Shown: one piece after another, positions 1 to 11,092 of the stretch
Layout: each line of letters opens with the position of its first letter
How positions within the stretch are numbered: position 1 is the stretch's first letter
Origin: Blumeriella jaapii
Taxonomy: Eukaryota > Ascomycota > Leotiomycetes > Helotiales > Drepanopezizaceae
DNA: 64,000 nt
Direction: 5' to 3'
Assembly (NCBI GenBank): GCA_009599575.1
Contig: VWND01000002.1
Coordinates: 1,240,001-1,304,000 of the forward strand
Program-made: the position numbers and the translations under genes
Notes under the pieces: generated by a model
What the model saw: only the letters and a program-made list of their open reading frames with translations
What the model was told of the DNA's origin: nothing
The model's database searches: none

Positions 1-132
1 CAATGGCTGAGCTGAGAGCCGAGGGTTTTTCCTCTATCCTTCACTGGCATGCCAACTAACTTTGCATTCCGACTTGTTGCGCGCTCACCAAATTTGAGGC
101 AAGACTGAATACCAGGGCTGTTCACAGACTGC

Positions 133-1059
133 TCATTTACCACGACTGTTCATAGCCTGTGTCAAAGCAAGCCGTTTGCTGAACGGACTCAAGCTTCGCT
201 CTCGGGGAGGAAGGGGAGGCCTATTTTCAACGCCACCCAGCCCATCCCTCGCGCGCCGACGATCGTTAGATAGATCTCGCTGTTTTCTATACGGGCTCCT
301 GCTCTCGGTGGTTCGACCTCTTTCCGGCGGACTGCTTTGTCGAAATCTCCTTCTCGTGCTTCTGCTATTTGCTCGACCTCTGAGAGGCCTTTTCTCTTCA
401 TCAGAGTTATAGGAATCCAGGGACGAATCTCGCCTTCGTTTCTTCTCGGAATCGGTAGGTCGGGTTCTAGAGGATAATATGGACATGCTTGGAGAGGCTC
501 GACGAGCTGAAAGCGAACGAAAACTCGGCTCGCCTCTTGGCCCGAGAGTGACTCTCGATACTCGATGGGGAGAAGGTGACCGTGACCTTCCCGTGGATAT
601 GCTGGACACGGAAGCAGAAGACGCAGACCTCATCCTCTTGGACGTGCCTAGGCATTCGACGTCTTCACGTTGCCTCTCACGTTTGCGGCCCCTTTCCTGA
701 TCCGCTTTTGCCAACACCTCATCAGCAATACCCTTCCTGAAAACAAGTAGGTCAGTCGAGACCTCGTCAAGGGCTTAGACCAAGATACGTACTTCCTTAT
801 AAGGTCTTGCGGGACATCGCTTGTCAACTTGGGCTGCAGCCTGGGGTTGAGCAGCTGTTGTGTCCGAGATGGGCGCGAAACGTAGGGGCGTTCCTGGACA
901 ACCGCCTTGCACTCGTAACTGTAGTGCCGTAATCCGGTGTTAGTTTACGTGATTTGGAGCTCGGGAAGTGGACTCATCTCTCTTCAGACACTTCTGGCAC
1001 AGAGTCGAGGCTGTAGCTTTGGATGGCCCGGCCATTGGGCCCCTTGCGTATCTGTTCAT
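133..1059 (-). CDS. CCHC zinc-knuckle, Arg/Ser-rich nuclear protein (ZCCHC10-like)
   Basis: Three exons: 978-1059, 793-928, 133-736, giving 273 aa from the start MNRYARGP. After splicing residues 21-34 read CQKCLKRGHYSYEC, a perfect CX2CX4HX4C zinc knuckle with the same spacing as human ZCCHC10, followed by the family's RPSRTQQLLNPRL stretch (seen in sequence). The rest is Arg/Ser-rich (RSRSPSPHR, SPSMSILSSR and similar), typical of nuclear RNA-associated proteins. The first intron (929-977, 49 nt) has ATGAGT at its 5' end and ATTAC at its 3' end with a CTAAC branch site; the only GT-AG alternative (donor at 972-973, acceptor after CTACAG) keeps frame but deletes the conserved His. The second intron (737-792) is an ordinary GTACGT...CAG. 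The exact molecular role of the family is not established; nuclear RNA binding is an inference. Confidence 0.8.
929..977 (-). other. Candidate U2-type AT-AC intron
   Basis: On the minus strand the intron starts ATGAGT (positions 977-972), has the branch-like CTAAC at 943-939 and ends ATTAC (last base 929). Exon G plus exon GG completes a Gly codon directly before the zinc-ligand His. ATGAGT is the usual GTGAGT donor with G1 changed to A, and the terminal C matches the known A1-C pairing of U2-dependent AT-AC introns. It does not look like a U12 donor (ATATCC). Confidence 0.65.
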
Positions 1060-2062
1060 AGCGAGGAGAAGGTCTTGCAGGAGCTTTTGATATGTGCGGT
1101 ATTCGATGGGTTGTTTAGCTGGCTGTAGGCGTTGCCCTCCAATCACCTAGTAGGTATTATACTCCTAAATCTAAGAGTCCTGCCTTGATGCTTAGAGAGG
1201 AAGCCAACGCGGATAGGGGACGAGTATCGTGTACATGTACCCCTCAAGTAAGGTATCGTACTAGCTGGAGTGATTGAATCGTATCAGTCGAATGAGTGGC
1301 TGCTTAAGGCCTGGCGACTAATCCTCAAGTACTTCTCGCAGACAACCTGATCGTAATTCCATTGACTCGAGGGCAAGGCAGGATTCTACGGTGCGATCGA
1401 CTGCGACTGAAGATAAAATACGGCAGACAAACCATTGGACTTCATGAAGCGCGGTGGTTGTAGTTCCAGAAGTTGCAAACGACACGGCAAGGCTGCTAGT
1501 CCGTAGCGCACGGCTGCGGTTTCTTGGCTTGGCGGAGGGCACTGCAACTGCACTACATGGTGAGGTGATCGCAACTTTGTTGTATCGACCCCCAAGCCCT
1601 AACATCATCAGGAGAGCGCTGAAGGGCAAACCCGGTACTCGGAGATCCGCGACCTGCATCGCAGTCAATCCAGCGTCCCCGACAGACTCCTGCAGAGATC
1701 TCCAACTGGAGTCGAGTGGCGGTCGTACAGCTGTGTGGCAGAGTCGACAAAGCGAAAGCCTCCCCCCTCCATTGTCGGTCGTCCAACGGACATACCTCGA
1801 CATCCGATTCTACCATCAAGGACTTTACGGCCTCCGTCGCTCGAAAAACAACAACACTTCCCATCTGCCTGCCGGCTATGACCATGACCAGATGCCTCAC
1901 TTCATCCGGCGCTCTTGTTGTTGAATTCCTACCTTGATTACTTTCCAAAGCTCCGTTCCATCAGGCTTGTCCCCTGGCTGCGATTCACTTTCTACTCAAT
2001 TCGAACCCCTACGTTCTTTTGCTGTCTCCAGTCTAAGGTCTCCTCGCCCATCATTGTCCATT
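1060..2062. other. Intergenic region, about 1 kb
   Basis: Divergent promoter region between the zinc-knuckle gene and the R3H-SUZ gene. It contains overlapping open frames on both strands around 1318-1948, but none shows a recognisable domain or family similarity. A CT-rich stretch lies just upstream of the 2063 start. No RNA gene or repeat seen. Confidence 0.5.
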
Positions 2063-4760
2063 ATGGCTACGGCGCCAATGTCTGCGGATCCGTCTCGGCT
2101 TTCCTTCGCAAAGGTATGTCATCCGGCGGACTTGTTACACAGAGGCTTCAGAACGCCTCTTCTTCCAGGATTCGGTGATAACATTTTACTCAGGTAGCTG
2201 CATCTGCAGGCAATAACAATGGCGCACTAGGTTCGTTCGCAAAAGTGGCATCCTCGAGCCCAATACGAGAACCCAGAAAAGAGAACCTCCCCACCTCCAC
2301 GCCGAAGGAATTGATGGAGGGCTCGACCCAGCCTCGCAGACTTACGCATACCAATTTTTCTGACGAGTCAACGACTTTGAGCGGAGAAGGACGCCCGAAT
2401 GCTGGGGAAAATGGATCACAAGGCTCGCCGCAAGAATACATGCGTCGGCCTGTCCTTCAGTCGGAGTCTAGCAATGCCGAGGCAAAATTGGTCGATGCAG
2501 TCAAGGCCTTGAACGTCAGCTCGGCGATGCCTAGCCTTGTGGTCAATGGATCTGGTGTCAACGTTGCAAAGCCTAAGCCTGACGGTATTGAGGGATTGAC
2601 GGAGGATATCTTCCAACGGACGGATTCTGGATCTGAACTTGGCATCAAGCCTCCAAGTCTTGATGGCAAGAGCATCACATCTGGAACCACTTTTGCTCTG
2701 GATGAGAAGGAATCTCTGCGTCCAGACGACAGTGCCAGTGTAAAGGCTGCTGAGGATGATGATACATTCTCGGGGCGAGGTTCAATTGTGGCAGGGTCTA
2801 GAATGGGTTCTGAGGCTGCCGCTAGGGCATACCGTGCTCAGTTCTATGAGGCTCCTGATCGCCGAAGCATACAACCAATGCAGGAGCGTCAGAGCCAGGG
2901 CTTCAGCACGCCTCAGAGCGGGTCTTCTTCCCAGCAAACGAACGAGGATGGAAAACCAAAGCCTCTCGTCAGCACCACTGATGTACCCGATGCTTTCCAC
3001 CTGTTCTATCGTCAGACCCCCGATGAAAAGCTATTGGAAGCATTAGAGTCGCCAAAGGATCGAATCTTCCTATTGCGACTGGAGCAGGATGTGATAGAAT
3101 TCGTAAAAGACTCAAAGTAAGTTGTTTTTGTCCCCAAAACCTTGCCTCAAACAACCTGTTCTCCCCGACCCATTGTGTGCAACAGAATCACAGGCTGATC
3201 GTAATTAGAGAACCATTCATTGATCTGCCGCCTTGCAACTCGTTCTGCCGAATGCTTACACACAAGCTCGCTGACTATTATCATATGACCCATCAAGTTG
3301 ATGCGGTTGCTGGGGCTGTTCGTATTTTTCGGACTCCCTTCTGTCGACTACCGCCGTCATTGACTAGCATCTCAAATCCGCCCACCACCGGAAGCACTCC
3401 TCCGCCTACCATGCCCACAATGAAGATTATGCGTCGGGGAGGTGACACTGGCACAAGTCCATCAAAGGCAACTTCAGAAAACGGTAGCGATGGCAAAGAA
3501 AAGACCCTATCGGCGAAGGAGAAGTAAGGGCATCCAAGCTTTATTTCGCCTACATTTCACTGATTTTTCTAGACAAACACGTGAAGAACGAGAAGCTAAA
3601 TACAATGAAGCTCGAGCTCGCATCTTTGGCAAGGAGGACCTACCGGGAGACGTTACACCGGGTATGATGACGTCTCTTCAACGATCCATCAACATTTCAC
3701 AAATTGACTGCTTCCAGATACTGAAGATGGCAATGAAATGTCACGTTCGAGCTCGGTGTCAACGAAAGATAGGGCTGCGCAAAACAAGAGACCTAAGCCT
3801 TCCAAGCAGCGCCGAGATGATTCAGAGAGCTTTGACCGACGGTCACAGTATACCCCTTTCTATCCTCAACAGCCGCAGGCTCCAACCTGGGTCGCCCAGA
3901 CTCAGAATCCATATATGGGAGTAATGGGTCCGCAGCCCTATAACGGCGCCGTTCAAACGAATTATCCCACTGTGATGGCCCCCCAATATGCTCAGCCAAC
4001 CCCGCAGTACAATTCGGGGCCGGGCAACAGTGGTAGCATGCAGCCATATCATACCATGCCACAGGTAATGGCAACCGGATCCTTCGCAGACCTATATCTG
4101 ACAACGAGACAGCAGTATCACCAACAGCCAACTCAGCAAAGGTATCAGCCACACGGTGCACCTATCACTACGTTTGGTACGCTAGTTCAGTCATCACAAA
4201 TGCCGACCCAACAGTGGCCACAGCAACCTACCTACCCAACTAGTTACCAGACTCAAGCCCCTGTCAGAGGTCCTCCGAGCGCGGTGCCATACGCATTTGG
4301 TCAACTACCAAACGCTCTCAATCCAGCAGATCCAAAAAGTCAGCATCCGATCCCTGGAAGCTTCAATCGGCATGCTTTCAATCCAAAGACCCAGTCTTTT
4401 GTCCCAAACAACCCTGGTCTCCCAATCCCCCAATCTATGTCACACCATGGATCTCCTCACCAAGGCTCTTCCCACCAAGGTTCTCCGCATCTATCATACA
4501 ATGCTTTTGCTCCACCCCAGCATCAGTTCAACAACGGGATGAGCTACAATATGGCTAGACAAGGGTCAAACAATTCTCTACTGTCATACCATGCATCTCC
4601 GCATATGTCTCATCGGTCGATGATGCAACCGGGGATGCCACAAGGATCACCGATGCAAAATCTACCGCAAGGTATACAAATGCCTCAGCAAGTTGGTACC
4701 CACCTTCCCAACTATGGCAACCCATCTACCCTCCCCCCCAAACCACCGACGGGGTGTTAA
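2063..4760 (+). CDS. R3H and SUZ domain RNA-binding protein
   Basis: Five exons: 2063-2113, 2194-3116, 3209-3523, 3573-3661 and 3718-4760, giving 806 aa. The start MATAPMSADPSRL precedes a GTATGT donor. A long disordered Ser/Pro-rich N-terminus leads to an R3H domain spanning the exon 2/3 junction (RLEQDVIEFVKDSK then EPFIDLPPCNSFCRMLTHK, with the core R-x3-H as RMLTH). A SUZ motif follows (REERE...ARARIFGKED) in exon 4. The last exon is a 340-residue Gln/Pro/Met-rich tail (QQPQAPTW, HHGSPHQGSSHQGSPH). The order R3H-SUZ-PQ-rich matches the R3HDM1/2, encore and yeast Rbs1 family, which bind single-stranded nucleic acid in the cytoplasm. The acceptor of exon 3 could instead be at 3193, adding five residues (LIVIR); the 3208 acceptor fits the conserved KEP(Y/F)IDLPP best. 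Confidence 0.9.
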
Positions 4761-5044
4761 TGGACTCTTGTGATGACAGCTGGCGGCGTATGGGGTTGCA
4801 TTGTTGAGGAGTTTTGTGGCAACTGCGGGGATAAAACGATACTTTAGTACCAGGTTTACAGAAATTAAGCTGATAGACCAATACGAACGAAAAATGAAAT
4901 CACGCGGTGGTATCCCGGTTCTGTTTTGTCAGTCATGGTTGTTTTATGTGAAGCATTTCCCACCGTCAACGCCGCGACTTCTCAGTTCCTGTACAAATGC
5001 AAAGATGCATGTTTGCTTTTGAAAGAGATTCAATAATGACATGA

Positions 5045-6183
5045 CTAGTCAGTAGGTTCTCTGGGCTCTCTGGGCTCTCTGTTTCTATCGCCTCCTCCAC
5101 CACGTCCTCCACCGCGCTTGCCACCTCTTCCTCCTCCACGTTGTCCCTTGTTTTCAGATCCACCCTCCCCTCCGGCTGCTGCCACGGCGTCTGAGCCACC
5201 CATAGTGAGAGTAGCCGTAGCCAGTCTTTGAGAAAGCTCGATTTGGGTGCGGATAGTGTTAGCCAAGTACGAGACTACCAATACGTCCTGGATGTGGTTG
5301 TTGAAGTCTCGCTCAATGTCTTGTGGGTCCACCTTTGGCGATAATGACAAAGCATTCATGAGAAATTGTCCCAACGCGTTCGAGGGCTCCCGTTCCTCAT
5401 CAAGAACCGAGTTGACATACTCCGATACCCTCTCTAGAAGATCCACAGTCTGATCAACTGCTCGCTCCAGACCCTCGATATCCGAAACAACCGGTGCAGC
5501 CCGGTTTTCGCTATCCTTAGCCCCGGAGATCAACTCGAGACCACTCTTCTCCGTCTCGCCGTATCGGATCTCATAAGGCACTGGGATAAAGAGACAGCTC
5601 TCTGCAGCGCGCTCGGCGTTAACTCCAACCGGCGCACTAATATATGCCTTCGCCTCAATCTCCTTTCCGGCCTCGGTCGAAATTGTCAAGTGGACGGCGG
5701 GGTGAGGAAAGGTTCCAGTCTCGGGGCTGGCGAAGAAGTTTTGGATCAGGGCGCTGAAGTTGTTGAGGGCCAGACTCGTCGTGTACCATCCTAGTAAGAC
5801 CTCTCTGGGGTTCGCTTTCAGCTGCAGCGCAAGCATGTTCTTCTGATATTCGACATCGACTTCAACCTGATCCTCGTTCTCGGTGTGAGGGATCGCGAAG
5901 CAGTTTCGAACCTCCACCTCCATGCCATCTTCCGAACGGACACCGAGAAGGGCACCGATCACGCGCGTAGCTTGGGTCTGGGAGTCGTCGCGGCGGATAG
6001 CATGATCGAGAATAGAGAAAACAGCCTGAAATACGTGAGTATATGCCCGCGAATCTTTGGATTATTGCGTCGTACTTGTGGTTGAACCACGACGTTCAGA
6101 GGAGCAGTCGATATGTTTGCACCGATGACTGCGGGCGCAAGAGGACGCGCAAGATGCAGGAAATTATCTGCGGCGACCGCCAT
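5045..6183 (-). CDS. Eukaryotic translation initiation factor 3 subunit F (eIF3f)
   Basis: Two exons, 6076-6183 and 5045-6025, 362 aa, usual length for fungal eIF3f. It starts [15 protein letters not shown] and carries an MPN domain ([18 protein letters not shown]... [14 protein letters not shown]...), with LLGWYTT where active JAMM deubiquitinases have HxH, so it is an MPN-minus scaffold. The second half is the MitMem/eIF3f C-terminal helical region. The last 35 residues are an RGG-rich tail ([17 protein letters not shown]). eIF3f is a subunit of the cytoplasmic eIF3 complex that recruits mRNA to the 40S ribosome. The single intron (6026-6075) has a GTACGA donor. Divergently transcribed from UTP25 with a 407-bp shared upstream region. 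Confidence 0.95.
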
Positions 6184-6590
6184 GCTGGGCAGATGAATTT
6201 GAAGATCGGGTGAAGTTGAGGTTGCTTGATCTCGAAATTTTAACAAGCCACCCCTCCACCCTCGTCGCCGCTTGTGGAATGTGGGATCTAACGACAGTCA
6301 CGTGCCAACACAAGAACCTCGGGATCAGGGTTATTTCCAGCGTGCGAATGAGAGTCAGGAACACAAAAGAGTAAAAATCGAGTTTTACGTCCTTATACAG
6401 GAAGTCGTATTAGCATGGGGTTTTCGCACTGTTCTGCTCACTTCACATGGTGTACTGTAGATTTGATTCATTTTCAATTTTCAATTTTCACGCTAAGATA
6501 AGGATAAGCCTATCAAAACCAAATTGGTTCCAGACTCTGATTGAGTCTGCCTCACATCTCTTCATGGTTCTTGGATAGTTTTTTCACAAC
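6184..6590. promoter_or_regulatory. Shared divergent promoter eIF3f / UTP25
   Basis: 407 bp separates the two start codons. It contains an AT-rich stretch with the directly repeated TTCAATTTT (about 6471-6488). Both genes act in ribosome production or translation, so co-regulation is plausible but is inference. Confidence 0.4.
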
Positions 6591-8926
6591 ATGGCTTTCG
6601 GAAACTCACGAGGAGGCCCGACAGGCCGTGAGGGGACTTCAGGCGGATCCAGAGGTCGCGGGTCTCGAGGACTTAGAGGTCAGGGAGGAAGTTCCTGGGG
6701 AGGAAGTTCCACCGGTCCTAGAGGTCGTGGAGGGAGATCACGAGGATCTGGACCAAGTCGAGGTCGTGGTCGTGGGAGGGGGAAGCTTATATTCGACAGT
6801 CAGAGACTGGCCCAGCAGGATGAACGGTAAGTTCTCGAGTTTCGAAGTCCAGAGCCAAGTCTGACATGAAATAGCGAGGAAGATGGGAGCTCAGAGTCAG
6901 AAGACCCTTCTGAGGATGAGGAAGCTAGCGAGAGTGAGCCTAGCGATCAGGAGCAAGAGCCATTACAGGCCATTCGATCTTATGCAAATCTCATGCAAAG
7001 CCTTGCTTCAGAGCCCGCTCCTCAAACAAAAAGACGAAAGCTAGATCACGTTCCCGATGTTAACTCGGTCCAGAACGAGGACGTGGAGAACCTGGGTCCT
7101 GATGTAGATCATGTCGACGAAGCAGAAGAGCAACAAGAGGAACCGGATATTGTAACGGACGATATCCTCGAAGAAGACGATAATATGCAAGATAGTTCAG
7201 ATCCCTTCGAGGCACACTTCGCCGCCCCCGACGATAATATACTCGCTCGAAGACTCAAAGCCCTTGAGCTGAACCAATGGACAATTGAGAAAGTACCTTT
7301 CCAGAAAATTGGTAAAGCCGTGATTGGCCTTCCTGGAAAAGAGGACTCCACGCGCTGCGCACCAAACACGATTTCAGGTCCTAGCGAACTCAAGCTTAAG
7401 TCAAAGCTGGCGAATGCTATGTCAAGCCAGAACCCAGAGTTCAACCAACTGGAGAAACATATTGCTCCTCTGATATTCAATTATCAAGATATTTTGTATT
7501 GCGAGCGGAGCACAGCCAATTCAGACTGCCTCCGGAGACTTCTCTGCTTGCATGCGATTAATCATGTTTTCAAGTAGGTTGCTATCTGTCGCAGAATGAA
7601 GTGCGCATCTAATGGAATTACAGAACTCGAGACCGTGTTATCAAGAATAACGCACGTCTTGCCAAAGAAGACAGCAGCGACGATGTAGAACTACGAGACC
7701 AGGGCTTCACCCGGCCCAAAGTTGTCATGATCCTGCCCACTCGAGAATCCTGTGTGAAGATGATCAGCATGATCGCTTCTTTGTGTGAGCCAGAACAACA
7801 GGAAAATCAGAAAAGATTCAACGATTCGTACGTGGACAAAGAAGACAAATTCTCTGCCGAAAAGCCACAGGATTTCAAAGAGCTGTTTGGAGGAAATGAC
7901 GACGATATGTTCCGCTTGGGACTGAAGTTTACCCGCAAAACCATCAAATACTTCTCGCAATTCTACAACTCAGATATAATATTCGCTAGTCCTTTGGGTT
8001 TGCGAATGGCACTCGCAGGAAAGAATGATAAAAAAACAGGAGACTATGATTTCTTGAGCTCTATCGAAATACTTATAGTCGATCAGGCTGATGCTCTCCT
8101 AATGCAGAACTGGGAGCATATGGAATACATTGTTGAGCGTCTGAATCTGCAACCAAGGGAGGCCCATGGATGCGACTTCAGTCGAGTAAGGAGCTGGTAT
8201 TTGGACAACAATGCCAAGTACTTCCGCCAAACGATTACACTATCGGCTTTCAATACTCCCGAGCTCAACACACTCTTTTTCAACCAGACGAAGAATTGGG
8301 CAGGCAAATATAAGATCAGCGCTGTCTATACAGGTGCTATTCAAGAACTGGGCTTGAAGACTAAGCAGACATTTTCCCGGCTCGAGTCATCTTCATTCGC
8401 TGCCGACCCAGATGCTCGCTTCGCTTACTTCACAACCGCTATCATCCCAACTTTGACCCGTCGTACCAAGGACACTGCTGGAACTCTTATCTTTATTCCT
8501 TCGTACCTCGATTTCGTTCGGGTGCGAAACTATTTCTCTGCCTCACCAGCAACGAGCTCCCTGTCTTTTGGTAATATTTCCGAGTATACTTCGGTTCAAG
8601 ACGTTGCTAGGGCTCGATCTCACTTCTTTAACGGACGTCACAGTATTCTCTTGTACACGGAGAGAGCTCATCACTTCCGGCGGTATCAACTAAGAGGGGT
8701 TAAGAAAGTCATTATGTATGGACTACCGGACAATCCGGTCTTCTATAAGGAGATTGTAGGAGGATTTCTGGGAAGAAGTGTCCAGGAGGGAAATTTGGAG
8801 CCAGGAGAGGGGTACGTCAGAGCTCAGTTTTCTAAATGGGATGTACTGAAGTTGGAGCGGATTGTGGGCACTGAGAGAGTAGGGAAGATGATCATGGAGA
8901 AAGGCGATACCTTTGATTTCTTGTAA
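6591..8926 (+). CDS. UTP25: U3 snoRNP-associated SSU processome protein Utp25
   Basis: Three exons: 6591-6826, 6875-7573 and 7624-8926, 745 aa. The first exon is RGG/Gly-rich ([25 protein letters not shown]); the start of exon 2 is acidic ([19 protein letters not shown]). From about residue 290 it is the UTP25 (former DUF1253) helicase-like fold: [18 protein letters not shown] resembles motif Ia, [19 protein letters not shown] replaces the DEAD Walker B, and the C-terminal half has [19 protein letters not shown] and [20 protein letters not shown]. Utp25 is a catalytically degenerate DEAD-box relative needed for 18S rRNA processing in the nucleolus. Length and motif order match the family. Introns use GTAAGT...TAG and GTAGGT...CAG. 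Confidence 0.93.
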
Positions 8927-9046
8927 CAAAGTGATACCCTAGCTCCACAAAACAAAGGGCTCAAAAATCTTACCAACGCTAACCCATGCAATGGTGTACA
9001 CTTGTGCCGTCTAATTGTACAATTTTCATCAAACACATCTTATGTC

Positions 9047-9774
9047 CTAAACCTTTCCGCCCCATCTGCGCTCCTTGCTCTTCGCATTGTCCCTCTCCGC
9101 GACCTGTAACGTAGACATTTTCTCAATCATCTTCTCCAGAGCCTCCTCTCCGTTCTTTTTGTACCGGGTGACTTTCTCCATGTTCCGTTCTGTCATCTCA
9201 TTCATCGTCTCGCCTGCAGCCCTCTGCCTTGCTATCGTCCGCGCAGTCATTGCGAACCGCATGTCCTTCGGTCCATCCACAAGCTCCAGAATCGCCGAAG
9301 GCGCTTGATCCTCTTTCAAGGGTTCGATTCGCAACACACGCGTGTAGCCGCCAGGCCTATCTGCATATCGTTCTCGAAGCGGTCCGAATAGCTTTGGCAG
9401 AAGCTCGTGGGGTGTCTAGAGCCATTAGCACCTGTAAGGTCCCAGATCCTAGGGAAATCATGTCTAGGAGTCATTTTGAGGGGACGAAGGACATACGAAA
9501 AATATGCTCAAAGCTCTCCGCTTGCTAGCCTCCGTGTTCTTCTTCCCTAGGGTAATGAGCTTCTCTGCCAATCTTTGTGCCTCCTTTGCTTTGGGCCATG
9601 TCGTGGAGATGGATTCGTGTGTAAATAAACTCGTAACCAGGTTACGGAGGAGAGCCTGTCTGTGAGAGGATTTGCGGCCCAAATGGCGATATTTCTGCGC
9701 ATTGGATGTTAGAGCTGATCACCCAATACGTGGAGAATGATCGAAGTTCAACTTACCATACGCCCACCTGCCAT
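9047..9774 (-). CDS. Mitochondrial large-subunit ribosomal protein bL17m (yeast Mrpl8 family)
   Basis: Three exons, 9757-9774, 9497-9694 and 9047-9415, 194 aa. Start MAGGRM is an 18-nt exon followed by GTAAGT; exon 2 begins [19 protein letters not shown], the diagnostic bL17 signature, then [30 protein letters not shown]. Exon 3 has the second bL17 block ([27 protein letters not shown]), followed by a fungal C-terminal extension rich in Met, Glu and Lys. bL17 sits near the polypeptide exit tunnel of the large subunit. The tiny first exon is required because the reading frame otherwise lacks a start. Divergent from MIC12 with a 306-bp gap. Confidence 0.93.
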
Positions 9775-10080
9775 TCTGTAGAATTAATCTCGAAGAAGTG
9801 CTCGTCCCGGACAATTGAATTGGCGTGGTGTTGTGGATCGCCGTGAGTGTCTACGGCTAAGTAAGTGTGTAGACAAAATCGTGAGGTGCTCCGAAGTTTC
9901 GCGAGCCGCATGCTCCCATCTTGACCATACCAGCAACATCAACGTCAATCGTTAGCAGCTTCCGAATTGCGAGCTCTCTCAACCCAAGACCGACATAAGT
10001 AGAGTTTATATACTCTGATCGGTTTGCAAAGAGCAGAAACAGACGTTCTCGCGCATTTGGCGCTGCTCAATTCGCGCAAA
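9775..10080. promoter_or_regulatory. Shared divergent promoter bL17m / MIC12
   Basis: 306 bp between two start codons of nuclear genes for mitochondrial proteins (mitoribosome and cristae complex). No strong TATA was seen; a TATATACTC element lies at about 10008-10016. Co-regulation is inference. Confidence 0.4.
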
Positions 10081-11092
10081 ATGGGGTTCACAAATGGATT
10101 CGTGAGTTCCGGTTCCCTTTCGGGTGCGCCGAAGCAAAGCTCACAATTTTGCAGACCGGAGGTGTCACTCTCACTTTGGGGATCGCATACTTGACAGTTC
10201 TTACCCACGAGCGGAATCGACGTCTCCAAGGCCAAGAGCTCAGAGCCCAGGCGTTCGTCCTAGAGCGGCTGCTCAACCCGGAACCTCTTCCCCCACCACA
10301 AAGCCGTGATGAGCTTGCACGCGAAGAACGGACTACACTGGTAGAGGCTGCGAAAGACAGATGGAATGCGGAGGTTGAGAATGCAGTGCGCTGGGTGCAA
10401 CGGACGGATTTCAATGATGTACGGGAGGGCGTGGAGGGAGCTGTTGCACGGCTGCTAGGGGGTGGACTACAGAAATCTAGGGAAGGGATCGAGGAGTTGG
10501 AAAAGCAGGCTGGACCAAAGGTTCAAGAAGCTATCGACAGAAGTAAGACTGCTGCTAAGAAGGGCGCGGATCAAGCTGCTATGGGAATCGACCGGGCTGC
10601 GGCGAAGACAATTCATGGAGCTGAGCGGGTGAAGATCGAGGCTGAGAAGGGTGCGAGCAAGATCGCGGCAGCGGCGGAAGGGAATTGGGCACGCGCTGGG
10701 GAGATGGCTGGGGAAACCCGCGATGTGATCGCTGTGAAGGCAGACAGAGTGGCTGCGAGCGTTAAGTCTGGTGCCCATGATGCGACGGAATCTCTCAGGC
10801 ATAGCGGTGGGACTGTTGATGCTGCTCGTGGGCTGTGAGAGATGCCGTCAGCAAGGGTATTGAGAAGAGCAAAGAGGCTATCGGTAAAGCTCAAGCAGCC
10901 GTGGGATTGTCGGCTGAGAAGTTCCAGTCGAAGGGCCAGTCCGCTGCATTGAGCCACTCTTCGGCCGTTGAGAAAGCTCTTCAACAGAGATTTGAGCAGC
11001 CACATTTCCATGATAAGTCGGTGGAGGAAGCTATTGCTGAGAGATACACGCCGATCGATCAGAAAGACCACACCGAACTCCGTGGATTGTAA
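10081..11092 (+). CDS. MIC12: MICOS complex subunit Mic12 (Aim5), with an internal frame break
   Basis: Exon 1 is 10081-10101 (MGFTNGF, GTGAGT donor), exon 2 begins at 10155 (TGGVTLTLGIAYLTVLTHER), giving an N-terminal membrane segment, then LVEAAKDRWNAEVENAVRWV, matching the Aim5 block around ESIKDIWNEQIRNSVDW. Mic12 is an inner-membrane protein joining MICOS subcomplexes at cristae junctions. As written the frame stops at TGA 10836-10838 after 234 aa. A second open frame offset by one base continues the same Ala/Lys/Glu-rich repetitive helix to the stop at 11092. Adding one G to the GGG at 10830-10832 would make one 319-aa frame. Two intron options I tried did not restore frame. The long amphipathic tail is much longer than yeast Mic12 (106 aa). 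Confidence 0.82.

Noticed and set aside
929..977. U12-type (minor spliceosome) intron at the AT-AC site
   Set aside because: The donor is ATGAGT rather than ATATCC, and the branch is CTAAC rather than TCCTTAAC; filamentous ascomycetes generally lack the minor spliceosome.
1318..1948. Overlapping frames on both strands upstream of the R3H-SUZ gene
   Set aside because: Mutual shadows without splice structure or recognisable family.
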